Made by a program: the position numbers and the translations under genes
Part shown: positions 34,575-43,125 of the stretch, in pieces
Layout of the letters: each line of letters begins with the position of its first letter
Position numbering within the stretch: the first letter of the stretch is position 1
The notes under the pieces: model-generated
The model's database searches: none
The model's input: only the letters and a program-made list of their open reading frames with translations
Told to the model about the DNA's origin: nothing
Assembly: GCF_008642275.1 (NCBI RefSeq)
Contig: NZ_CP029189.1
Location: 1,359,001-1,423,000, forward strand
DNA from: Streptomyces venezuelae
Lineage (GTDB): Bacteria > Actinomycetota > Actinomycetes > Streptomycetales > Streptomycetaceae
DNA: 64,000 nt
Reading direction: 5' to 3'

Positions 34575-35018
34575 TCAGCCCTTCTGCTTGCGGCGCCGGG
34601 CGGCCGGCACCGTACGTCCGACGATCACGGTTCGTCGGGATGTCTTCGACGGCGTACCGCCCGACGTCGCGGCATCCCCCTTGCCCAGCGCCTTGCGGAC
34701 GCCGTAGCCGAAGGCCGCGACCTTCACCAGCGGCCCGCCGAAGGCGGTGGCCACGGTGGAGGACAGCGCGGAGGCGTTGGAGGTGACCTCCTGCACGTCG
34801 CTCGCGATGGCGTCGACCCGGTCGAGCTGGGTGCGCGCGGAGCGGACGGTGGTGGAGGCGTCGGCGAGCAGGGGGACGGCCTGGTCGGTCACGTCGGCCA
34901 CCAGCTTGGTGGCCGCCCTGAGCACCTGGGCCAGCCTCACCAGGGCCACGGCGAGGAAGGAGATCAGGATGGCCCAGAAGACGGCCACGATGATCCCGGC
35001 CACCTCTACACCGGACAC
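34575..35018 (-). CDS. DUF948-domain membrane protein
   Basis: The product has 147 residues. One N-terminal membrane helix (GIIVAVFWAILISFLAVALV, about 8-27) is followed by a long helical segment rich in heptad-like spacing (LADASTTVRSARTQLDRVDAI), as in DUF948 proteins. The tail is basic (ARRRKQKG). The start is GTG. It is first in the minus-strand set leading to alaS, 8 nt ahead of the next gene, and divergent from the STAND gene. Confidence 0.82.
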   Translation of the reverse strand: MSGVEVAGIIVAVFWAILISFLAVALVRLAQVLRAATKLVADVTDQAVPLLADASTTVRSARTQLDRVDAIASDVQEVTSNASALSSTVATAFGGPLVKVAAFGYGVRKALGKGDAATSGGTPSKTSRRTVIVGRTVPAARRRKQKG

Positions 35019-35165
35019 GTCACACCGCTCTCTGTCTGTACCTGAACCGCAGGACTATTCGCCCTCCGACCCTATCGCGCCGGAGATCCCCGGCCGTACC
35101 GGAAATCCGGGAGGACCGGACCCGCCTTGAACGCAGCGCGTCCGGAGCAGTACTCTCCGTGTCCC

Positions 35166-37346
35166 ATGGGACAGAGACCCCTTCGTAGTACCGCCGGGGG
35201 CAATCTTCCCTCGGAGCTCGGCCGGTTCGTCGGGCGGGGTGGCGAACTCGCCGAGCTGGGGCGGCTTCTGGAGTCCTCGCGGCTCGTGACGGTGACCGGC
35301 GTGGGCGGAGTGGGCAAGTCCCGGCTCGCGCTCGCGGCCGCCCGGGCCGCCGCCGAGGGATCGCAGGAACGCTACTGCGACGGGGTGTGGCTGGCGGAGC
35401 TGGCCACCGTACGGGATCCCGCGCTGCTGGAGCTGGCCCTCGCCGAGGCGCTGGAGCTGACCGACCACACCACCCGGCCGCTGCGGACGGTTCTGGCCGA
35501 GCACCTGGCGGGACGCCGGCTGCTGCTGGTCCTGGACGGCTTCGAGCACCTGGTCGACGAGTGCGCCGTCCTGGTACGGGACCTCCTGCGGCGCTGCCCC
35601 GGCCTGCGCGTCCTGGCGGCCGGCCGGCGCCCGCTGGCCCTGGACGGGGAGCTGGCCTTCCCGCTGGCCCCGCCCGCCGCCGAGGAGGCGCTGGCCCTGC
35701 TGGTGGCGCGGGCGTCCGCGGCCGACCCGGCCTTCGCGGTGACCCCGGAGAACCGGCCCGCGCTGGTCGATCTGTGCGCCCGCCTCGACGGGATCCCGCT
35801 GGCGCTGGAGCTGGCCGCGGGCCGGCTCCGGACGCTGTCCCCCGCGCAGGTCCTGGCCCGGCTGGAGGACCGGTTCGCGCTGCTGACGGGCGGTGCGCGC
35901 GGCGGGCTCGCCCGGCACCGGGCGCTGCGGACGGCGATCGGCTGGAGTCACGAGCTGTGCACGCCCGCGGAGCGGCTGCTGTGGGCACGGCTGTCGGTGT
36001 TCGCCGGGCAGTTCGACCTCGACGCCGTCGAATACGTGTGCGCGGGTCCGGATCTGCCGGTGGAGGAGCTGCTGGACCTGGTCGGGGAGCTCCAGGCCCA
36101 GTCCCTGCTGGTCCGGGAGGAGACGCCCGCCGGGGTGCGCTTCCGGATGCTGGAGACCGTACGGGTGTACGGGGCGGGGTGGCTGGAGTCGCTGGGCGAC
36201 GCGGGACGGCTGCGGCGGCGCCACCGGGACTGGTACGTGGGGCTGGCGACGTGGTGCGAGCTGGACTGGTTCAGCCCGCGCCAGCAGGAGGTGGCCGCAC
36301 TGGTGGAGGCGGAGCTGGCCAACATCCGGCTCGCCCTGGAGTGCTGCCTGGACGAGCCGGACGAGGCGCATCTGGGCCAGTACCTGGCGGGGACCCTGTG
36401 GTTCTACTGGGCCGGCTGCGGGCGCCTGACCGAGGGGCGGCACTGGCTCGACCGGGCCCTGGAACCGGTGGACCAGGCGGTGGAGTACGAGGGCTCGCGG
36501 CTGAAGGCGCTGTGGGTGCTGGGCTACGTCGCCGCCTTGCAGGGGGACGCGACGGCCGCGATGAGCGCCCTGTACGAGTGCCGGGACGGGGCGGCGCGGA
36601 GCGGAAACCCGGTCGCGGCGGCCTACGCGGTGCACCGGATGGGCTGCCTGGCGCTGGTCTCGGACGACATGGCGCGGGCCCGGGAGCTGCTGGGCGCGGC
36701 GCTGGAGCAGTACCGGTCGGCCGGCGAGCTGAACAGCAACGTACTGATGTGCCAGGTGGAGCTGGGGATGGCGCTGGCCTTCCTCGGTGACCTGCCGGGG
36801 GCGCTCGCGCTGTGCGGGGAGGTCCGGGAGATCTGCGAGGAGCGCGGGGAGCGCTGGACGAAGGCGTACGCCCTGTACGTCCTCGCGTACGCGGCCCTCG
36901 AAGCGGGGCGCACACGGGAGGCGCGGCAGCTGCTGACCGAGTGCGTGGCGATCAACCACGTCTTCCACGATCTGGTGGGACTGGTGCTCGCGCTGGAGCT
37001 GCTCGCGCTGGTCACGGTGGCGGAGGGGGACGCGGCCGAGGCGGCGGTGCTGCAGGGCGCGGCGGAGCCGATGTGGGGCGGGGTGGGGCTGCAGCTGTTC
37101 GGCTCGGGGTACTTCAACGCCCCGCGGCTCATGTGTCGGGAGCAGGCGGGCGAGCTGCTGGGCGCCGAGCGCTACGCCGCGTACGAGGCCGAGGGGCGGG
37201 AACTGAGCCGTGAGGCGCTGGTCGGGCGGGCGCTGAGCGGTCCGCAGGAGCGCGCCGGCGGGGTGCCCCGGCAGGCGGGACGGGCGGGCGGCGGGGCGCG
37301 CGGCTCCCGGGTGACGACGGGCGCGGCGGAGCGTCCGCAGCCCTGA
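35166..37346 (+). CDS. STAND (AfsR-like NB-ARC) ATPase with TPR repeats, no output domain seen
   Basis: The product has 726 residues from ATG 35166. The NTPase module shows Walker A VTGVGGVGKSRLAL, Walker B RLLLVLDGFEHLVDE, the LAAGRRPLALDGE sensor segment and GIPLALELAAGRL, followed by the winged-helix region RTAIGWSHELCTPAERLLWARLSVF. TPR-like helices fill about 390-690. Unlike AfsR/SARP or LuxR-type relatives, I see neither an N-terminal DNA-binding domain nor a C-terminal LuxR helix-turn-helix; the last 35 residues are disordered. It may regulate through protein partners. Confidence 0.85.
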   Translation: MGQRPLRSTAGGNLPSELGRFVGRGGELAELGRLLESSRLVTVTGVGGVGKSRLALAAARAAAEGSQERYCDGVWLAELATVRDPALLELALAEALELTDHTTRPLRTVLAEHLAGRRLLLVLDGFEHLVDECAVLVRDLLRRCPGLRVLAAGRRPLALDGELAFPLAPPAAEEALALLVARASAADPAFAVTPENRPALVDLCARLDGIPLALELAAGRLRTLSPAQVLARLEDRFALLTGGARGGLARHRALRTAIGWSHELCTPAERLLWARLSVFAGQFDLDAVEYVCAGPDLPVEELLDLVGELQAQSLLVREETPAGVRFRMLETVRVYGAGWLESLGDAGRLRRRHRDWYVGLATWCELDWFSPRQQEVAALVEAELANIRLALECCLDEPDEAHLGQYLAGTLWFYWAGCGRLTEGRHWLDRALEPVDQAVEYEGSRLKALWVLGYVAALQGDATAAMSALYECRDGAARSGNPVAAAYAVHRMGCLALVSDDMARARELLGAALEQYRSAGELNSNVLMCQVELGMALAFLGDLPGALALCGEVREICEERGERWTKAYALYVLAYAALEAGRTREARQLLTECVAINHVFHDLVGLVLALELLALVTVAEGDAAEAAVLQGAAEPMWGGVGLQLFGSGYFNAPRLMCREQAGELLGAERYAAYEAEGRELSREALVGRALSGPQERAGGVPRQAGRAGGGARGSRVTTGAAERPQP

Positions 37347-37405
37347 GGCGGCCCGGGGGTGGTCCTGAGACGGTCCGGGGGCAGTCCTGAGGCGGTCCGG
37401 GAAAC
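37342..37405 (+). repeat. Three 22-bp imperfect tandem repeats
   Basis: Units starting CCTGAGGCGG, CCTGAGACGG and CCTGAGGCGG begin at 37342, 37364 and 37386. The first unit contains the TGA stop of the STAND gene. Confidence 0.7.
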
Positions 37406-37407
37406 GG

Positions 37408-37439
37408 AAAACCCGCCGCCCCCCGGAGGGGACGGCGGG
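37408..37439 (-). terminator. rpsD terminator
   Basis: On the minus strand CCCGCCG pairs with CGGCGGG and is followed by TTTT. It lies 29 nt beyond the rpsD stop and between convergent genes. Confidence 0.75.
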
Positions 37440-37467
37440 CTGACCAGTCGGTGAGACTAGGCCTGCA

Positions 37468-38079
37468 TCAGCGGGCGTAGTACTCGACGACGAGCTGCTC
37501 GTCGCAGATGACCGGGATTTCCTTGCGGTTCGGGTCGCGGTCCAGGCGGAAGGCCAGGGCCTTCAGGTTGACCTGCAGGTAGCGCGGGGTCTCGCCCTCG
37601 CCTGCGTAGCCACCCTCACGGGCGACCTGGAACGGAACCTTCTCGCGGCTGCGCTCGCGCACGGTGATGACGTCGTCCGGACGGACACGGAACGACGGCT
37701 TGTCGACCTTGTCGCCGTTGACCTCGATGTGGCCGTGAACGACCATCTGGCGGGCCTGGTAGATGGTGCGGGCGATGCCCGAACGCAGGACCAGGGCGTC
37801 GAGGCGACGCTCGAGCTCGACGACAAGCGCCTCGCCCGTCTTGCCTTCGGCCTTCTTGGCGCGGTCGTACGCGCGGGCCATCTGACGCTCGGAGATGTCG
37901 TACTGAGCGCGCAGACGCTGCTTCTCCAGCAGACGGACCTTGTAGTCCGAGTTCTGCTTGCGGCCACGGCCGTGCTCGCCCGGCGGGTAGGGGCGGGCCT
38001 CGAAGTACTTGACGGCCTTCGGCGTCAGCGCAATGCCGAGGGCGCGAGACTTCTTGACCTTGGGTCGCTTCTGGTTCAC
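37468..38079 (-). CDS. rpsD: 30S ribosomal protein S4, cysteine-free type
   Basis: The product has 203 residues. S4 starts 30S assembly on 16S rRNA. The S4 RNA-binding domain (about 93-155) includes [20 protein letters not shown] and [20 protein letters not shown]. The N-terminal zinc-ribbon cysteines found in many S4 proteins are absent, so this is the zinc-independent form. The start is GTG with GGAGGT upstream. It stands alone, outside the alpha operon, and is divergent from the iron-box gene with only 55 nt between them. Confidence 0.97.
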   Translation of the reverse strand: MNQKRPKVKKSRALGIALTPKAVKYFEARPYPPGEHGRGRKQNSDYKVRLLEKQRLRAQYDISERQMARAYDRAKKAEGKTGEALVVELERRLDALVLRSGIARTIYQARQMVVHGHIEVNGDKVDKPSFRVRPDDVITVRERSREKVPFQVAREGGYAGEGETPRYLQVNLKALAFRLDRDPNRKEIPVICDEQLVVEYYAR

Positions 38080-38103
38080 GGGGAACCTACCTCCATGTAA
38101 GTT
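38075..38103 (+). promoter_or_regulatory. Candidate promoter of the DUF2470 gene
   Basis: TTCACG (38075-38080) and TAAGTT (38098-38103) lie 17 nt apart. The -35 is imperfect. The -10 joins the iron box, the usual layout for DtxR-family repression. Confidence 0.45.
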
Positions 38104-38120
38104 AGGTGAGGCTTACCTTA
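38102..38120 (+). promoter_or_regulatory. DtxR/DmdR-type iron box
   Basis: TTAGGTGAGGCTTACCTTA matches the consensus TTAGGTTAGGCTAACCTAA at 16 of 19 positions and keeps the palindromic core. It lies 15 nt before the DUF2470 start codon, just ahead of the ribosome binding site GAGGAGGA. Confidence 0.8.
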
Positions 38121-38134
38121 GCGAGGAGGACGTA

Positions 38135-39043
38135 ATGTCTCGACCACATGGGATCCCCCTGCCCAGTGCGCAACGCAGTTCGGATTCCAACGAAACGGAA
38201 TCCGCTTGCGCCGACGATAAGCAAGGTCAGCCGCGTCCCAGGGAAGGCGTTCGGCAGCTCACCGGAGCCGAACGCGTACGAACCCTCGTAGAGTCCAACG
38301 CCTCAGTATCCCTCACGCTGATCGGTGCTCGTGACAGTCACGAGTCCGAGGAGTTCGGGACAGGGCTGCCGGTCGCGCGGACCGTCACCCCGGACGGGGA
38401 CGTGATTCTCCTTGTTTCCGGGGAATCCGCGGCTGCCAGGGCTGCCGCTCACGCCCAGGACGACGACCTCACCGCCGTGATCGAGATCACGGATGTGGCG
38501 CCGGTGTCCGTCCCACATCGTATCCGAGGCCGCGCCTGGCTGGCCGGGTGGCTGACGCCCGTGCGCGGGGGCGACCGCGCGGCCTGCGCCGCACTGCTCG
38601 CGGAGCGGCAGCCGGTGGGCGAGCTGCTGGGCCTGCGGGAGTCCCTCGACGCCCCCCACACCGGGCGCCCGGCCTGGATGATGCTGCGCCTGGAGGTCGG
38701 AGAGATCTCGGTGGACGACCTGTGGGGCGCCGAGCACGTGGACCCGGAGGACCTGGCCGCGGCGGAACCGGACCCGATGGTCGCGCACGAGTCGGAGCTG
38801 CTGCAGCACCTGCACTCCGCCCACGGCGACCGGCTCGGCGAACTGCGCGGCCTGCTCGGCGCCCGCGAAGCCCACGGGATGAGCGCCGTGCCGCTCTCCC
38901 TGGACCGCCTGGGCCTGCGCATCCGCTTCTCCGGCGGCCCGGCCGGCTCCTTCGACGCCCGCTTCGACTTCCCGGAGCCAGTCGCGGACATCTGCGGCCT
39001 GCGCCGGGCCATGCACTCCCTGTTCTCGGCGGCCTCGGCTTAG
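38135..39043 (+). CDS. DUF2470 / HugZ-like heme-utilisation family protein, iron-regulated
   Basis: The product has 302 residues from ATG 38135, with GAGGAGGA upstream. After a disordered start, residues about 43-180 fit a PNPOx-like split-barrel fold (VRTLVESNASVSLTLIG, ARTVTPDGDVILLVSGES). The C-terminal part (about 215-300) fits DUF2470 (LQHLHSAHGDRLGELRG and FDFPEPVADICGLRRAM). This pairing is found in HugZ-type heme oxygenases and related heme-uptake proteins. With an iron box at its promoter, expression under iron starvation is expected. Heme degradation itself is inferred. Confidence 0.82.
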   Translation: MSRPHGIPLPSAQRSSDSNETESACADDKQGQPRPREGVRQLTGAERVRTLVESNASVSLTLIGARDSHESEEFGTGLPVARTVTPDGDVILLVSGESAAARAAAHAQDDDLTAVIEITDVAPVSVPHRIRGRAWLAGWLTPVRGGDRAACAALLAERQPVGELLGLRESLDAPHTGRPAWMMLRLEVGEISVDDLWGAEHVDPEDLAAAEPDPMVAHESELLQHLHSAHGDRLGELRGLLGAREAHGMSAVPLSLDRLGLRIRFSGGPAGSFDARFDFPEPVADICGLRRAMHSLFSAASA

Positions 39044-39212
39044 GCCGTCTCTTCCGGATCCTGCCGGGCCCGCGACGCCCGGCACCGCACCCGGCCGCGT
39101 TGTCGGGGCCGCCCGAGTACGTCCAGTACACGGGCGGCCCTCCGCCTTGCCGGGCACGGCACCGGACGCCGCGGGCTCGGCCGACAAGATCCGAAAGAGG
39201 CGGCCTAAGCCG
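39036..39212. repeat. 177-bp palindromic intergenic element
   Basis: The ends CGGCTTAGGCCG and CGGCCTAAGCCG are perfect 12-bp complements, and the two halves align through most of their length around a centre near 39124 (inner arms GGCCGCCCG/CGGGCGGCC). Both flanking convergent genes end inside the arms, each at the TAG of GCTTAGGCC. A partial copy lies at 23728. It can form a cruciform or a long RNA hairpin and may be a bidirectional terminator or a MITE-like repeat. Confidence 0.8.
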
Positions 39213-39927
39213 TGCAGCTGGCCAGCATGTCCTGGAGGGCGAGCTTCTCCGGGGCCGTCACGGACAGGCCGTACTCGGTCTTGATGCCGGTGTAGCGGCG
39301 CGCGTACTCGCACCAGTACGCACGCCGGGGCGGCCGCCACTTGTCGGCCGTCCTGCTGCCCTTGTCCTGGTTGGTCTGCTTGTCCACGGCGAGCAGTACG
39401 TCGAGGTCGTTGGCGTACTCCAGCCGGCGCTGCGGGGTCCACGCGTACGCGCCGCCCCGCCAGGCGGCGCCGAGCGCCACCACGTGGTCGGTCTGGATCT
39501 GCGAGGCGCGCCGGTAGGTGTAGGGCAGTTCCTTGCCCGTGTACGGGTCGTGCAGCACCCCGGAGAGCACGACACAGGGGTTCCGGTCCCCCACGCGGAG
39601 CTCCTTGAGGTCCCGGCGCAGCACGTCGTCGCGGGTGTCGCAGCCGTTGCGGCCGCCGACGGCGTCGGTCTCGTCGGACCAGTACCGGCCGAAGTCCTCA
39701 CGCTTGTACGTCTGCCAGTTGCGGCCCCACTCGACCTTCAGCCGGGCCAGCTGCGCCTTCGCGGCGGCCGCGTCCGGCGGGAACCCGGCGCGGGTGAGCG
39801 GCACCTGCGCGACCAGGGCGACGGCGCTGGCCTGCGCGGCCGCGGTGTCGTCGTGGTGGCACCCGGCCGCCGCCGGCCCGGCGAGGGCGAGCGCGAGGAC
39901 GGCGGCGAGCGGCCGGGAGGGACCCAT
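39205..39927 (-). CDS. Secreted DUF1524 (GmrSD C-terminal/HNH-like) protein
   Basis: The product has 240 residues. A signal peptide (1-22) ends at AAAGCHHDD, so lipid attachment at the Cys is possible, though the lipobox is weak. The DUF1524 domain shows the HNH-like core QIQTDHVVALGAAWRGGA, then RLEYANDLDVLLAV, QTNQDKG and WRPPRRAYWCEYARRY, with the catalytic His in DHVVAL. A secreted nuclease is likely. The stop codon falls within the palindromic element. Confidence 0.85.
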   Translation of the reverse strand: MGPSRPLAAVLALALAGPAAAGCHHDDTAAAQASAVALVAQVPLTRAGFPPDAAAAKAQLARLKVEWGRNWQTYKREDFGRYWSDETDAVGGRNGCDTRDDVLRRDLKELRVGDRNPCVVLSGVLHDPYTGKELPYTYRRASQIQTDHVVALGAAWRGGAYAWTPQRRLEYANDLDVLLAVDKQTNQDKGSRTADKWRPPRRAYWCEYARRYTGIKTEYGLSVTAPEKLALQDMLASCTA

Positions 39928-39965
39928 ACCGCGAGCCTAGGAGCTCTCCCGGCGATCGGGCCGGA

Positions 39966-40877
39966 TCAGCGCGCGGCGCCGTTCACCGCGCGGTCGAGGG
40001 AGCGCCAGGTCCGCTGGGCCCAGTCCAGGTCGGCGGGGTCCTCGTAGGTGCAGTAGATCCCGGCGGCGGTTCCCGCGGTGACGGCCATGCCGTAGAACTC
40101 GTGGCGCGGCCGGCCGTTGTCCTGCCGGGTCAGCCAGAACGCGTACCGCACGCCCTCCCCCAGTGCCTCGCGGAGCCGCTGGGCCGGCCGCGTGTCGGGG
40201 GCCCCGGACAGCAGGGCGTCGAGGAAGTCCTCGGGGGCGCGGCCGGGGACGTCGTCCCGCATCAGGCTGACGGAGGCGCTGCGGTCCGGGGCGGTGAAGT
40301 GGTCGGCCCCGTCGGCGAAGGAGGCGGTGAGACCGGCGCTGCGCAGCACCGACCAGCGGCCGCCGAGGTCGGTGCGCACGTCCACCGGCAGCGGGTACGG
40401 GAAGCGGCTGAGGACGTGGTCGCGGTCCCAGGTCCGGGTCAGGACGCGGGAGGCCACCGGGTGGCGCACCTCGACGACGCAGGGCAGTTCCTCCGGGTCG
40501 GCGACCTTCGCGGTGACCGCTGCGCCGAGCAGGTCGTCGCCCCAGGGCTGGATCCGGTTGGCGAAGGTGCCCTCGATCGACAGGTCCGCGTAGCCGGGCT
40601 GCTCCCACAGCTCGTCGGCGCGCCGCAGGGTGTCCTCGTCCACCTCCACCCAGGCGCCGAGGACCAGCTCGGTGCCGTGCGTGAGCCGGACGGCCAGCAG
40701 GCAGCGTATGAAGCAGCCGACCCCGTCCACCCGGAGCAGGCCGCGCACGCCGAGCCGGTGGACGGCCTCCTCGGGCAGGCCGAAGGCGGCGTCGGGCAGG
40801 TCGTAGCCGAAGTCGATGCGGCGCTCGTCGGCGAGCGTCTCGCCGCAGCAGGCGCAGGAGGGGAGGTGCGTGGTCAT
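39966..40877 (-). CDS. DUF2199-type protein with N-terminal cysteine pair
   Basis: The product has 303 residues. The N-terminus CACCGETLADERRIDFGYDLPD carries a CxxC pair (a zinc-ribbon-like knuckle), and the following WEQPGY and NRIQPW regions fit DUF2199 proteins. The second half (GRWSVLRSAGLTASFADGADHF, then EFYGMAVTAGTAAGIYCTYEDP) is a separate domain. No catalytic motif is evident and the function is unknown. It stands alone between the DUF1524 gene and rarA. Confidence 0.72.
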   Translation of the reverse strand: MTTHLPSCACCGETLADERRIDFGYDLPDAAFGLPEEAVHRLGVRGLLRVDGVGCFIRCLLAVRLTHGTELVLGAWVEVDEDTLRRADELWEQPGYADLSIEGTFANRIQPWGDDLLGAAVTAKVADPEELPCVVEVRHPVASRVLTRTWDRDHVLSRFPYPLPVDVRTDLGGRWSVLRSAGLTASFADGADHFTAPDRSASVSLMRDDVPGRAPEDFLDALLSGAPDTRPAQRLREALGEGVRYAFWLTRQDNGRPRHEFYGMAVTAGTAAGIYCTYEDPADLDWAQRTWRSLDRAVNGAAR

Positions 40878-40942
40878 CCGGGCAGCTTAGACATGCCGCT
40901 CGTCCGGTCGATACGGCGGCCGCTGCGCGGAGCGGTCCCCGG

Positions 40943-40979
40943 CCCGGCATTCGAGGCACGGGGGTCCCGGGGCAGCGCC
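40943..40979 (+). repeat. Degenerate copy of GC-rich intergenic repeat
   Basis: The core CGGCATTCGAGGCACGGGGG corresponds to CGGCGTTCGAGGCGCGGGGG in the copies near 53.1 kb. It lies in the 121-nt gap before rarA. Confidence 0.55.
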
Positions 40980-40998
40980 TCCGCATCGGCGGCGCGCG

Positions 40999-42354
40999 TC
41001 AGGCCCCGGTGCCCCGCAGGCGTTCGCGGACCTTCTCCACCACGTCCGCGTAGCGGGCCTCGGCGCCGTACCGGGTGGGCTCGTAGTACCGCTTGCCCTG
41101 GATCTCGTCCGGCGCGTACTGCTGCGCGGCGATCGCGCCCGGCACGTCGTGCGGGTAGACGTACCCCTGTGCGTGCCCCAGCTTGGCCGCGCCCTTGTAG
41201 TGGCCGTCCCGCAGGTGCGTCGGGACGGAGCCGGCGAGGCCCGCCCGTACGTCGGCCAGCGCCGCGCCGATCGCGGTCGTGGCGGTGTTCGACTTCGGGG
41301 CCAGGGCCAGCGCGATCGTGGCGTGCGAGAGGGTCAGCGCCGCCTCCGGGAAGCCGATCATCGCCACCGCCTGGGCCGCGGCCACCGCGATCGGCAGGGC
41401 CGTCGGGTCCGCCAGGCCGATGTCCTCGCTCGCGGAGATCATCAGGCGGCGGGCGATGAACCGGGGGTCCTCGCCTGCCTCGATCATCCGGGCCAGGTAG
41501 TGCAGCGCGGCGTCGACGTCCGAGCCGCGGATCGACTTGATCAGCGCGCTGGCCACGTCGTAGTGCTGGTCGCCGTCCCTGTCGTACCGGACCGCGACCC
41601 GGTCGACGGCCTCCTCCAGCGTCTGGAGGGTGATCTCGTCCTCGCCCTTGGCGATGGCCGACCCGGCGCCCGCCTCCAGCGCCGTCAGTGCCCTCCGGGC
41701 GTCGCCGCCGGCGATCCGCAGCAGGTGCGCCTCGGCATCCTTCGGCAGGGAGACGGCCCCGCCCAGGCCCCGCTCCTCGGTGAGCGCGCGCCGCATCAGG
41801 GCGCTCAGGTCCTCGTCGGTCAGCGGTTCCAGCGTCAGCAGCAGCGAGCGCGACAGCAGCGGGGAGATGATCGAGAAGTACGGATTCTCGGTGGTGGCCG
41901 CGATCAGCGTCACCCAGCGGTTCTCGACGGCCGGGAGCAGCGAGTCCTGCTGTGCCTTGCTGAAGCGGTGGATCTCGTCGAGGAAGAGGACGGTCTCCTT
42001 GCCGTAGCCCCCGGCCGCGCGCTTGGCGCCCTCGATGACGGCCCGTACCTCTTTGACGCCCGCGGTGATGGCGGACAGCTCCACGAACCGCTTCTGCGTG
42101 GCCTGGCTGACGACGTACGCCAGGGTGGTCTTGCCGATGCCGGGCGGGCCCCAGAGGATCACCGAGGAGGCACCGGCCGGGCCGCCGGCCCCTTCCCCGA
42201 CCAGCCGCCGCAGCGGTGATCCGGGCTTCAGCAGGTGCTGCTGGCCGACGACCTCGTCCAGGGTGCGCGGGCGCATCCGGACGGCGAGCGGAGAGCTCGC
42301 GGGGTCCTTCTCCTGGCGTTCTTCGGCAGCGGCGGTGAACAGGTCTGGTTCCAC
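40999..42354 (-). CDS. rarA: Replication-associated recombination protein A (RarA/MgsA)
   Basis: This 451-residue protein has the family length. The N-terminal [20 protein letters not shown] leads into a clamp-loader-like AAA+ ATPase: Walker [15 protein letters not shown], Walker [20 protein letters not shown], sensor [20 protein letters not shown]-terminal tetramerisation domain ([22 protein letters not shown] onward) follows. It acts at stalled forks. The start is GTG. Confidence 0.96.
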   Translation of the reverse strand: MEPDLFTAAAEERQEKDPASSPLAVRMRPRTLDEVVGQQHLLKPGSPLRRLVGEGAGGPAGASSVILWGPPGIGKTTLAYVVSQATQKRFVELSAITAGVKEVRAVIEGAKRAAGGYGKETVLFLDEIHRFSKAQQDSLLPAVENRWVTLIAATTENPYFSIISPLLSRSLLLTLEPLTDEDLSALMRRALTEERGLGGAVSLPKDAEAHLLRIAGGDARRALTALEAGAGSAIAKGEDEITLQTLEEAVDRVAVRYDRDGDQHYDVASALIKSIRGSDVDAALHYLARMIEAGEDPRFIARRLMISASEDIGLADPTALPIAVAAAQAVAMIGFPEAALTLSHATIALALAPKSNTATTAIGAALADVRAGLAGSVPTHLRDGHYKGAAKLGHAQGYVYPHDVPGAIAAQQYAPDEIQGKRYYEPTRYGAEARYADVVEKVRERLRGTGA

Positions 42355-42395
42355 ACAGGAAGCCTATGCGAGCCCACCGACAGGGCCGCCTCCGC

Positions 42396-43013
42396 TCAGG
42401 AGGTCCAGAAGTCCCACCAGCGGGTCAGGATCAGCATCCCGATGATCCCGACGTGCAGGACGGGCAGGACCCAGGTGAACTCGTCGAGGAAGGACCTGAG
42501 CCAGCCCGGGGCGGGCAGCAGCCCTTCGCGGACGTTGTGCGCGGTGACGTACCAGAACATGAAGATCGTGGCGACCCAGGCCAGGCAGCACCACAGGCAG
42601 AGCGAGTTGATGTTGTACAGCGACTGGTACATCAGCCAGGCGCAGAAGACGACGCCGAAGAGGGTGCCGGCGTTGAAGGTGAGCCAGTACCAGCGGCGGA
42701 ACGAGGCCCCGGCCAGCATGCTCATGCCGACGCAGATCACGATCCCGTAGGCGACGAGTCCGAGCATCGGGTTCGGGAAGCCGAAGGCCGACGCCTGGTC
42801 GCTCGTCATGATGTTGCCGCAGGAGACGATCGGGTTGAGGCTGCAGGCGGGCTTGAAGGTCGGGTCCTCCAGCAGCTTGAACTTGTCGATCGTGATCACC
42901 CAGGCGGCGAGCAGGCCCGCGGCCCCGGTGATGACCAGGAGCAGGGCCAGCGCCCGGCTTCCCGCGACGGTCCTGCCCCGGGCGGTGTCCGCGTCCGCGC
43001 TTCGTGTCGTCAT
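42396..43013 (-). CDS. Vitamin K epoxide reductase (VKOR) family protein
   Basis: The product has 205 residues and about five membrane helices. The VKOR signature is complete: the loop cysteine pair in PACSLNPIVSCGNIM, a Ser/Thr after it, and the active-site CxxC in SLCLWCCLAW. These proteins regenerate DsbA-like oxidases, making disulfides in exported proteins with quinone as acceptor. A fused thioredoxin domain, found in some homologues, is absent. It lies between hisS and rarA. Confidence 0.93.
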   Translation of the reverse strand: MTTRSADADTARGRTVAGSRALALLLVITGAAGLLAAWVITIDKFKLLEDPTFKPACSLNPIVSCGNIMTSDQASAFGFPNPMLGLVAYGIVICVGMSMLAGASFRRWYWLTFNAGTLFGVVFCAWLMYQSLYNINSLCLWCCLAWVATIFMFWYVTAHNVREGLLPAPGWLRSFLDEFTWVLPVLHVGIIGMLILTRWWDFWTS

Positions 43014-43077
43014 ACCGCCCGCTCCACATCTGCCAGGTGATCAAGCACGGGCCATTGTGCCGTACGAGCCTGTGAAC

Positions 43078-43111
43078 GGACGGGGCCGGGGAAAGATCCC
43101 CGGCCCCGTCC
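43078..43111 (-). terminator. hisS terminator
   Basis: A 15-bp stem, GGACGGGGCCGGGGA paired with TCCCCGGCCCCGTCC, lies 15 nt beyond the hisS stop. Confidence 0.75.
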
Positions 43112-43125
43112 GACGTGCTTCCCGC

